In this document: piece by piece, positions 7,004-13,018 of the stretch | How positions within the stretch are numbered: the first letter of the stretch is position 1 | Layout: each line of letters starts with the position of its first letter | Assembly: GCA_937983475.1 (NCBI GenBank) | Contig: CALJZV010000137.1 | Location: forward strand, 1 to 14,238 | DNA length: 14,238 bases | Reading direction: 5' to 3' | Source: an uncultured Verrucomicrobiales bacterium | GTDB lineage: Bacteria > Verrucomicrobiota > Verrucomicrobiia > Limisphaerales > JACDHS01 | The notes under the pieces: generated by a model | Database searches by the model: none | What the model was told of the DNA's origin: nothing | The model's input: the letters and a program-made list of their open reading frames with translations, nothing else | Translations under genes and position numbers: made by a program

Positions 7004-7842
7004 TCATTCTCCTTTTTGGCCGCGACTGGCGGCCCTGGGGTGAAGCGGTGGTTGATGCGGGAGCGAATCCAGTCCACGAACGGCTTGGATTTGCTGCGGG
7101 AAACCAGGATGGAACTGAGAAACGCTCGGAGTTTTTCCGCCGTGATGCCCCGCACAAGCTGGCCCTTGTAGGCGTAGGAAATGCTTCCGGTCTCCTCGGA
7201 AACCACCAGCACAATGGCATCGGTCTCCTCGGAAAGACCAATCGCGGCGCGATGGCGTGTGCCCAGCGAGGGATTCAGGTCCTGGCGCTGAGTCAATGGA
7301 AAAATGCAGGCCGCGTAGGCGATGCGGTCTCCCTTGATGATGACGCCGCCGTCGTGAATGGCGTTGTTGGGAAAGAAGATGGTTTCCAGCATCTCGGGGG
7401 TCGCTTCGCAGTCCACCACGACACCGGATTCAACGACGTCCTGCAGGTGAATGTGCTGCTCGATGGCGATGAGGGCACCAATCCGCACTTCAGACAGGCG
7501 CTCAACGGCCTGAATGAGCACCTCGATGTTTTCGCGCTGCTCGTGGGTGCTGGTCAGTTGCGGACGGGTTCCCAGCTCGGCCAGAATCCGCCGTAACTCG
7601 GGCTGGAAAATGACCACTACGGCAATGGCGGCAAACGCGGCGAAAGTTCTCAGGAGCCATCCCAGCACGGTCAGTTGAAGCAACCAGGCCAGCAGCGTTA
7701 GAGACACCATGAGAATGACGAACCCGTAAACCACCGGCGCGCCCCGCGTGCCACGAATGAAGTTGGAGGCAGAGTAAATCCCGGCCGCGAGGAGGGTTAC
7801 CTCCAGCACGCCTCGCCAACTATCTGTCAATACTTGCCACAT
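7000..7842 (-). CDS. cdaA: Membrane diadenylate cyclase (c-di-AMP synthase)
   Basis: Makes cyclic di-AMP from two ATP; this second messenger controls potassium and osmotic balance and affects cell-wall homeostasis. The 280-residue protein has the CdaA/DacA layout: three N-terminal membrane helices (about 11-28, 36-57, 60-79), a short linker (FQPELRRILAELG), then the DisA_N cyclase domain (about 95-245). The ATP-binding motifs are HDGG at 163-166, where the family usually has D-G-A, and GTRHRAAIGLSEETDA at 194-209 with the R-H-R at 196-198. VVSEETGSISYAYKG (213-227) is also typical. The C-terminal tail (about 255-280) is basic and probably disordered. The start codon shares one base with the folP stop and the stop overlaps the cdaR start, so all three are co-transcribed and probably translationally coupled. 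Confidence 0.95.
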   Translation of the reverse strand: MWQVLTDSWRGVLEVTLLAAGIYSASNFIRGTRGAPVVYGFVILMVSLTLLAWLLQLTVLGWLLRTFAAFAAIAVVVIFQPELRRILAELGTRPQLTSTHEQRENIEVLIQAVERLSEVRIGALIAIEQHIHLQDVVESGVVVDCEATPEMLETIFFPNNAIHDGGVIIKGDRIAYAACIFPLTQRQDLNPSLGTRHRAAIGLSEETDAIVLVVSEETGSISYAYKGQLVRGITAEKLRAFLSSILVSRSKSKPFVDWIRSRINHRFTPGPPVAAKKENE

Positions 7843-8687
7843 CAGGTTGTGTGTTCATCCTGCAATAAAGCTTCTGTCATGCCAACCGCCTGTCGTGTCT
7901 CACTGACGTCATGGGTCCGAATTATCTGCACCCCTTCCCGAACGGCCCAGCATGCACAGGCCAGCGACGCCGGAAGGCGTCCCTGCACTGGAGCGTCAAG
8001 CAGTGTTCCCATGAAGGATTTGCGGGAAACTCCCAGCAGCAACGGGCGCGCCCATCTTGTAAAGCGCCGCAAGCTTCGCATCAATTGTAAATTATGCTCC
8101 AGCGTTTTCCCAAAGCCAATTCCCACGTCGAGAATCACCTGTTCCTTTTGAACACCGGCGGCGGCAACCCTCGCCAGGCGCTCTTCAAAAAAGTTGCCGA
8201 TGTCCCCGATGACATTCTCGTAATGGGGATGTCTTTGCATGGTTTGTGGAGATCCCAGCATGTGCATGAGCACGTAGCCCGCGCCCGATTCGGCAGTGAT
8301 GCGCCACATTTCCTCGTCAGCGCGGTTGGCCGCCACGTCATTGACGATGCTGGCTCCGGCTTGGAGTGCAGCCTGCGCGACGGCGGGTTTCATGGTGTCA
8401 ATGGAGAGGGGGATGGATAGTTGGCTTGCCAGGCGTTTAATCACCGGCACGACCCGGTTTATTTCCTCATCAGCGGTGACGGGAGCCGCGCCGGGGCGGG
8501 TGGATTCGCCGCCGATGTCAATGATGTCCGCCCCACTTTTGGCCAAGTGAAGGCCATGTGCTACAGCTTGATCCGCCTGAAAATAGCGGCCTCCGTCGGA
8601 AAAGGAATCGGGTGTGGCGTTGACAATGCCCATGATGAGCGTTGGGCGCGGGAAACGGTATTCAAATTTTCGGGCGCGAAAATACAT
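7842..8687 (-). CDS. folP: Dihydropteroate synthase
   Basis: Condenses 6-hydroxymethyl-dihydropterin diphosphate with p-aminobenzoate to dihydropteroate in folate synthesis; the target of sulfonamides. The 281-residue TIM barrel has the family's normal length (E. coli 282). Signatures run in order: MGIVNATPDSFSDGG (loop 1), IDIGGESTRPGA (loop 2), SIDTMKP, IVNDVAA, VLMHMLGSPQTMQ, DVGIGFGKT, LLGVSRKSFMG and the C-terminal RTHDV. The frame extends to a GTG at 8744, but the ATG at 8687 is preferred: CGAGG lies 8 bases upstream and the protein then matches family length. It is the first gene of the folP-cdaA-cdaR-glmM-lipoprotein string and shares one base with cdaA. gspF lies divergently upstream across 225 bases. 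Confidence 0.96.
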   Translation of the reverse strand: MYFRARKFEYRFPRPTLIMGIVNATPDSFSDGGRYFQADQAVAHGLHLAKSGADIIDIGGESTRPGAAPVTADEEINRVVPVIKRLASQLSIPLSIDTMKPAVAQAALQAGASIVNDVAANRADEEMWRITAESGAGYVLMHMLGSPQTMQRHPHYENVIGDIGNFFEERLARVAAAGVQKEQVILDVGIGFGKTLEHNLQLMRSLRRFTRWARPLLLGVSRKSFMGTLLDAPVQGRLPASLACACWAVREGVQIIRTHDVSETRQAVGMTEALLQDEHTT

Positions 8688-8912
8688 TTGATGAGCCTCG
8701 GCCAAATTAGGGATGGATTCATCCACTGTCCATAGTGGAAGCACCGCAGAAATGAGCGAACGGTATTGGATTTGAGCACGCTTGCAACTTTCCTCTCTCT
8801 TCGGGTTAATACTTTCAGAGCCGGATGGAACAACAGGCCTTTGGCTTCAAAGACTTGTTTGTCGAAGCCATGGAATTGTGCCAGACTGTCCGGCGTCGAA
8901 CGACGCAATATT
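8688..8912. promoter_or_regulatory. Divergent intergenic region between folP and gspF
   Basis: The 225 bases between two divergently transcribed operons must hold the promoters of both, but I cannot fix clean -35/-10 pairs. Visible structures: overlapping short hairpins at 8711-8724 (GGATG/CATCC) and 8722-8739 (TCCACT/AGTGGA); a 7-bp inverted repeat TGGCTTC (8842-8848) / GAAGCCA (8864-8870) with a 15-base loop in the presumed gspF leader; and an out-of-frame ORF that starts at 8825 and runs into gspF. The folP ribosome binding site is at the left end. No Shine-Dalgarno is visible before gspF. Confidence 0.45.
8696..8700 (-). promoter_or_regulatory. Ribosome binding site of folP
   Basis: Reads CGAGG on the minus strand, 8 bases before the ATG at 8687. 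It favours this start over the upstream in-frame GTG at 8744. Confidence 0.5.
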
Positions 8913-10214
8913 ATGCCTCAATTTTCCTACAAAGCACGACGACGAACCGGCGAAGTGGTCACCGGGGTTTTGGACGTGGCCGACCGTGGCGCGGCGTTGG
9001 TGCAAATAGAGAGGCTGGGTATGTTTCCCGTGGCCGTGGATGCGGCCAAGGGTGGCGCGGCGACTCCCGTGGCATCTGACCGCAGCGGCAGCGCCAGGCG
9101 CCAGATGTCCGATTTTCTGCCACCAACTCTGCGGGCCATGTTCCATCGGCAGAAGAAGCCCAAAATGCAGGAACTGGCCACATTTACCCAACAGTTGGCC
9201 AACCTGCTCAGCTCCGGCATGCCGCTGACGGTAGCGCTCAACAGCATGACGCATTTGGAGTCCAAGGGTATTCCGTCGGAGGTCAGCAAGATGCTTAAGG
9301 CCGATGTCATGGAAGGCAAAGGACTGTCCGAGGCGATGAAGAAGCAACCCCTTATCTTCAGCGACTTGTATGTCAACATGGTCAAGGCAGGCGAGCATAG
9401 CGGCGCGCTGGTCGAGGTGTTGAGGCGCATGGGAGACCATTTTGAGCGGTTCGCGACCGTGCAAAGCAAGTTTACGTCCGCGCTGATTTACCCGGCGTTT
9501 GTATGCGCGACGGGCGTGTTGATCATGGTCTTTTTCATGACCTATATGCTGCCCAAATTTCTTTCCATCTTCGAAGGGATGAAAGTGGAATTGCCGGTGA
9601 TGACCCGCATGCTGGTGAACATCAGCAATTTTTTCAGCAACAAGCTTTACCTGACGGTGATGGGGTTGGTGATCGTGGCAACGATCATCGTGTTCAAACG
9701 GTTTCAATCCACCGAGCATGGCCGACGCACAATTGACCGATGGAAACTTAATGCGCCGGTATTTGGCAAGGTGATGAAACTGAACCTTTATGGACAGTTT
9801 ACCCGCACGCTGGCGACATTGTTGCAGAACGGTGTGCCGGTGCTGACCGCCCTCCAAATTAGCGAGGAGGTCATTCCCAACACTGTCATCAAGGAGGCTA
9901 TTGCCAAAACGCGCGAGGAAGTCACTGACGGCAAGACCATTGCGCAACCCTTGGCTCGCAGCAAAGTGTTTCCGCAACTGATGGTGGACCTGGTGAAAAT
10001 CGGCGAGGAAACCGGTGATGTGCCGGGTGCCTTGAGCAATCTTGCTGACACCTACGAGAGCGAGTTGAACATCGCCTTGCGGGTGATGACCAACATGATT
10101 GAGCCGGTTCTGATCATCGTGATGGCCGCAGGCGTCGGATTTTTGCTCCTGAGCGTGCTTTCGGCCATGTTTGCCATCACGTCGAATATCGGTGGATCAA
10201 TGGGCGGACGCTGA
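8913..10214 (+). CDS. gspF: Type II secretion inner-membrane platform protein GspF
   Basis: Polytopic inner-membrane protein that links the cytoplasmic ATPase to pseudopilus assembly in type II secretion. The 433-residue protein starts with the canonical MPQFSYKARRRTGEVVTG, which fixes the ATG at 8913 although the frame is open from 8766. A short variable linker (about 45-80) is followed by two T2SF domains (about 88-211 and 293-415). Each carries the family's F-x-x-Q-L-A/F-x-R-x-L-A-x-L-L-x-x-G-x-P-x-x-x-A-L pattern and a G-E-x-S-G/G-E-E-T-G motif (160-164, 364-368). Membrane helices lie at about 190-213, 247-262 and 397-421. Homologous PilC of type IV pili has the same fold; the GspH-K neighbours favour a secretion system. 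The partner ATPase (gspE) is not adjacent: upstream is folP on the other strand. The stop shares one base with the gspH start. Confidence 0.95.
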   Translation: MPQFSYKARRRTGEVVTGVLDVADRGAALVQIERLGMFPVAVDAAKGGAATPVASDRSGSARRQMSDFLPPTLRAMFHRQKKPKMQELATFTQQLANLLSSGMPLTVALNSMTHLESKGIPSEVSKMLKADVMEGKGLSEAMKKQPLIFSDLYVNMVKAGEHSGALVEVLRRMGDHFERFATVQSKFTSALIYPAFVCATGVLIMVFFMTYMLPKFLSIFEGMKVELPVMTRMLVNISNFFSNKLYLTVMGLVIVATIIVFKRFQSTEHGRRTIDRWKLNAPVFGKVMKLNLYGQFTRTLATLLQNGVPVLTALQISEEVIPNTVIKEAIAKTREEVTDGKTIAQPLARSKVFPQLMVDLVKIGEETGDVPGALSNLADTYESELNIALRVMTNMIEPVLIIVMAAGVGFLLLSVLSAMFAITSNIGGSMGGR

Positions 10215-10705
10215 TGAAATTTAGACGCTCCCAAAAAAAAGGCTTCACGCTGTTCGAGATCATGATGGTCGTGGGCATCATTGGCATCATTGGTGCCATC
10301 GGGATTCCATCGATGATGAGGATGTTCGACAAGGAGGGGATGCGCAAGGCGGTGAGTGATTTTGTCGAGGCGTGCAGCCATGCCCGCGCCGCCTCTATTT
10401 TCAGTGGCGGTGTGGCCGAAGTGGTGATGAATCCTATAGAAGGGACATTTTCCATTCAGGCTTCCAGTTCCAGTGAATCCTCCCGGGCGTTGAGTTTTCG
10501 CGGCCAGTTTCCGCCAGAGGTCCGGATTGAAATCATGGGCGTGAATTTCATAGAAATGCAGGAGGCCGAAGAGGCCCGAATCCGTTTTTTTCCCAACGGC
10601 ACCAGCGATGAATTTGCCATGATCCTACGGTCGGACAGCGGTGAGTTCCGGAAAGTTACGCTTGATGTGGTGACCGGCCTGGCAGAGGTGGAGCGCGTCC
10701 GATGA
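10214..10705 (+). CDS. gspH: Type II secretion minor pseudopilin, GspH-like
   Basis: A 163-residue pseudopilin. The prepilin signal is a basic leader of 10 residues ending KKG, then FTLFE with the conserved Glu at +5 (E15), then a hydrophobic helix (about 11-33). Cleavage and N-methylation would occur between G10 and F11. Downstream is the GspH pattern of an amphipathic helix ending H-A-R-A-A-S-I-F-S-G (about 53-63), then beta-strands including A-E-V-V-M-N (about 66-71), F-F-P-N-G-T-S-D-E-F and a C-terminal V-T-L-D-V-V-T-G-L-A. It is inferred to sit at the pseudopilus tip complex. A run of eight A (10233-10240) encodes the Gln-Lys-Lys just before the cleavage site. The start shares a base with the gspF stop and the stop overlaps gspI by 4 bases. 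Confidence 0.85.
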   Translation: MKFRRSQKKGFTLFEIMMVVGIIGIIGAIGIPSMMRMFDKEGMRKAVSDFVEACSHARAASIFSGGVAEVVMNPIEGTFSIQASSSSESSRALSFRGQFPPEVRIEIMGVNFIEMQEAEEARIRFFPNGTSDEFAMILRSDSGEFRKVTLDVVTGLAEVERVR

Positions 10706-11124
10706 AATTGCTTTGTCCATTTGAACAAAGACGTTGTGCGGAGGCTTTCACGTTGCTGGAGGCGATGGTGGCCATTGCGATTTTTTTCATCGCTATATTT
10801 GCGATTCTTGACCTTGTGTCCAGGAACGTCCGCGCCGCTCATTCTTTGAACCAATTGAAACCCTCTCCTGGAGAGGTGGCCGCTGCGTTGTCCTTGACCA
10901 ACAAGCTGGAGGAAGGCTTTGAAACGGGCGATTTTGAGGGGCTTTATCCCGGTTACGACTGGGCTCGAGAGGTGCTGTTGTATGGCACCAATGGCATGTT
11001 CGAGGTGAACATTGTGGTCAATTACAGGGGAAAGGAGGATTCCCGGCTTAGCCTCTTGCTATACAGGCCCGAATCGGAGCAGCGGGTGGGAGACGGTGCC
11101 GGACAAAGGAGGTTTTCACGATGA
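10702..11124 (+). CDS. gspI: Type II secretion minor pseudopilin, GspI-like
   Basis: A 140-residue pseudopilin with a 15-residue leader ending AEA, then FTLLEAMVAIAIFFIAIF, with Glu at +5 (E20) and a hydrophobic helix at about 16-38. The residue at -1 is Ala15 rather than the usual Gly. The short globular part (about 60-140) has an L-x-x-x-L-E-E-G segment, a Y-D-W-A-R-E-V strand and a closing V-N-I-V-V-N-Y strand, in line with GspI. The family is assigned from signal, size and position between gspH and gspJ; another type IV pilin-like protein is possible. It overlaps gspH by 4 bases (ATGA) and gspJ by 4 bases, so translation is probably coupled. Confidence 0.78.
   Translation: MKLLCPFEQRRCAEAFTLLEAMVAIAIFFIAIFAILDLVSRNVRAAHSLNQLKPSPGEVAAALSLTNKLEEGFETGDFEGLYPGYDWAREVLLYGTNGMFEVNIVVNYRGKEDSRLSLLLYRPESEQRVGDGAGQRRFSR
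11105..11112 (+). promoter_or_regulatory. Strong ribosome binding site of gspJ
   Basis: AAAGGAGG lies 8 bases before the gspJ ATG and inside the last codons of gspI. It is the best Shine-Dalgarno match in the window and suggests that gspJ is translated independently as well as by coupling. Confidence 0.7.
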
Positions 11125-11894
11125 AAATCGCGTGCTCCAGGAGAAATCGATGGGCTTTCACCATTATCGAGGTGTTGGTGGCGAGCGCGATTCTCATGGG
11201 GATTATTTTTGCCATTTACTCCAGTTGGACGGCCATCATGCGGGCCAGCAAGGTGGCGCTTGATGTGGCGGCAAAAGTCCAGAGAGCCCGCATCGCGGTG
11301 CGCGCGGTTGAGGATGCGCTCGTGACGGCCCAGAATTTCGCTGACAACGCGCAATATTATTCCTTCATCACGGACACGCAGGATGAAAACTTCCACTACC
11401 TGAGTCTGACCGCGCGCCTGCCTCCCACAAATTTTCCAGGGTCGGGTTTGTTCGGCGATCAGATTGTCCGGAGGGTGACGTTTGAGGTGCAGCAGGATGA
11501 GGACGGGGACAACCAGTTGGTCATGACGCAGATTCCCATTCTCCTTCTTACCAACGACGTGGTGCAGCCTTATCCGATTGTGCTGGTGCGCGACCTAAGC
11601 CTTTTTTTCCTTGAGTTTTGGGACCAGCGGCGAGGGGAGTGGATGGCTGAATTCACGGCGACCAACCAGTTGCCCAGCATGATGCGTGTCACCATCGGGT
11701 GGGGGCGATTGGCGAATCGTCCCACAGAGCCGGCGGAAATCATCACGCGCACCGTCGCTTTGGCTGGACAAATTGTTCCATTGGAAATCCAACGCCCCAT
11801 GATCGGCGGCCAACCTGGCGGCAACCAGCCCCCACGCGGTGGAAATCCAAACACCAGGCCGGGCGGCGGGCAGAACACACGGCCCGGAGGATAA
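11121..11894 (+). CDS. gspJ: Type II secretion minor pseudopilin, GspJ-like
   Basis: A 257-residue pseudopilin. The leader of 12 residues ends WA; FTIIEVLVASAILMGIIF follows, with Glu at +5 (E17) and Ala at -1. After the long N-terminal helix (about 13-75, including R-A-R-I-A-V-R-A-V-E-D) comes a large beta-rich domain (about 80-230) typical of GspJ, with W-D-Q-R-R-G-E-W and P-S-M-M-R-V-T-I-G-W. The last ~30 residues are a Gly/Pro/Asn/Arg-rich tail with NTRPGG twice. GspJ proteins are usually ~200-240 residues, so the tail explains the extra length. An excellent ribosome binding site (AAAGGAGG, 11105-11112) lies 8 bases before the start, inside gspI. gspK starts 5 bases after its stop. Confidence 0.82.
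   Translation: MKIACSRRNRWAFTIIEVLVASAILMGIIFAIYSSWTAIMRASKVALDVAAKVQRARIAVRAVEDALVTAQNFADNAQYYSFITDTQDENFHYLSLTARLPPTNFPGSGLFGDQIVRRVTFEVQQDEDGDNQLVMTQIPILLLTNDVVQPYPIVLVRDLSLFFLEFWDQRRGEWMAEFTATNQLPSMMRVTIGWGRLANRPTEPAEIITRTVALAGQIVPLEIQRPMIGGQPGGNQPPRGGNPNTRPGGGQNTRPGG
11886..11890 (+). promoter_or_regulatory. Ribosome binding site of gspK
   Basis: GGAGG lies 9 bases before the ATG at 11900 and inside the last Gly codons of gspJ. It decides the gspK start: the frame is open back to 11699, but that part overlaps gspJ and does not look like protein. Confidence 0.65.
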
Positions 11895-11899
11895 ACAGA

Positions 11900-13018
11900 A
11901 TGAGAATCGTTATTCGCTCCAAAGCCAACGCCATTGCGATGATCATGGTGCTCATTGTGATCACCGTGCTAGGGATCCTGGCTGGTGGCTTTGCCTACTC
12001 CATGAAGGTGGAGACGCACCTGGCTCGATTGGCCAGTTTTGAAACGGACTTTGAATGGATGGGCCGCTCCGGGGTGGAGTTGGCGCGCATGGTTTTGGGG
12101 AAACAATTTGAGAACCGCACATCGGAGCCCTACGACTCTCTCAAGCAAAAGTGGGCAGGCGGCCCTGGAAACACCAACGAGGCGATTGCCGCCATTTCTT
12201 TGGATAATGTGCCGCTTGGACCGGGATCTTTCTCAGTGCGCATTGTGGACGCCGAACGGAAATTCAACATTAACGTCGCCAACCCGGATGTCTTGCGTCA
12301 AGCGATGACTTTAATTGGCGTGGATGCGGGGCTGTCTCCGACCATAGCGGATTCCATCCTGGATTGGATCGATCGGGACAATGACGAGCATTTGAGCGGA
12401 GCGGAGAGCGACTATTATATGAGTCTTGATCCGCCTTACGTTGCCAAGAACGGATGGGTTGATGACATGTCCGAATTGCTCCTGTTGAAGGGGATACAGG
12501 ATAATCCGGCAATTCTCTGGGGCGGCTCTCCTGATGATTATTTATTGCCCGCTTTTCAGGCTCGGGATCATTATGCATTAAAAAGTCAGGAGCAAATCAG
12601 TTATCCCGTCGGCTTGAACGACCTGTTCACTCCTTTGTCCAATGGCCGAATCAACATTAACACCGCACCGATCGGCACGTTGCAGCTTCTCTTGGATACA
12701 AACATCGCATCCGCTGTGATTGCGCACAGGGCAGGACTCGATGGGCAGGACGGGACCATTGATGACATTCCCTTCTCCAATGTTGGGGAATTAATTAATG
12801 TGGGGGTCCCAAGCCTGGTGGCGCAACAAATGGGCCAGTTTTTTGGAGTACAAAGCAGTGTGTTTGAGGTGTTTGTGGATTGCAATATCGGGGGATTTCG
12901 CCGGGAATATGTGGCGGTGATCTACAGGATGAATCAGCGGGATATCCGCGTGCTCAGCATGTATTGGCGCCCCTCGTCTAAGCGTGACTCTTCTGAGAAC
13001 TTTGAAGCCAACTTTTGA
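11900..13018 (+). CDS. gspK: Type II secretion minor pseudopilin, GspK-like
   Basis: A 372-residue protein matching GspK, the large minor pseudopilin that caps the pseudopilus with GspI and GspJ. The short basic leader (MRIVIRSKANA) leads into a hydrophobic helix (about 12-30). As known for GspK, there is no Glu at +5. The mature part has the family marks: R-x-G-V-E-L-A-R (56-63), F-S-V-R-I-V-D-A-E-R-K-F-N-I-N (111-125), I-L-D-W-I-D-R-D-N-D-E-H (153-164, acidic, metal-binding in GspK), P-P-Y-x-x-K-N-G and D-D-M-S-E-L-L-L-L-K-G-I (188-199), then a second helix-hairpin-helix part, I-N-I-N-T-A-P (251-257). It is the last gene of the gspF-K string. Its TGA directly abuts the stop of the convergent gene on the other strand. 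Confidence 0.9.
   Translation: MRIVIRSKANAIAMIMVLIVITVLGILAGGFAYSMKVETHLARLASFETDFEWMGRSGVELARMVLGKQFENRTSEPYDSLKQKWAGGPGNTNEAIAAISLDNVPLGPGSFSVRIVDAERKFNINVANPDVLRQAMTLIGVDAGLSPTIADSILDWIDRDNDEHLSGAESDYYMSLDPPYVAKNGWVDDMSELLLLKGIQDNPAILWGGSPDDYLLPAFQARDHYALKSQEQISYPVGLNDLFTPLSNGRININTAPIGTLQLLLDTNIASAVIAHRAGLDGQDGTIDDIPFSNVGELINVGVPSLVAQQMGQFFGVQSSVFEVFVDCNIGGFRREYVAVIYRMNQRDIRVLSMYWRPSSKRDSSENFEANF

Noticed and set aside
8688..8744. Longer folP starting at a GTG at 8744
   Set aside because: The extra 19 residues are not expected for the family, and the ATG at 8687 has a ribosome binding site at the right distance.
8847..9977. A 376-codon open frame on the minus strand
   Set aside because: It is antisense to gspF and its His/Gln/Arg-rich composition is typical of a shadow of a GC-rich gene.
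11699..11899. N-terminal extension of gspK
   Set aside because: It overlaps gspJ in another frame, has no protein-like signal, and a good ribosome binding site supports the start at 11900.
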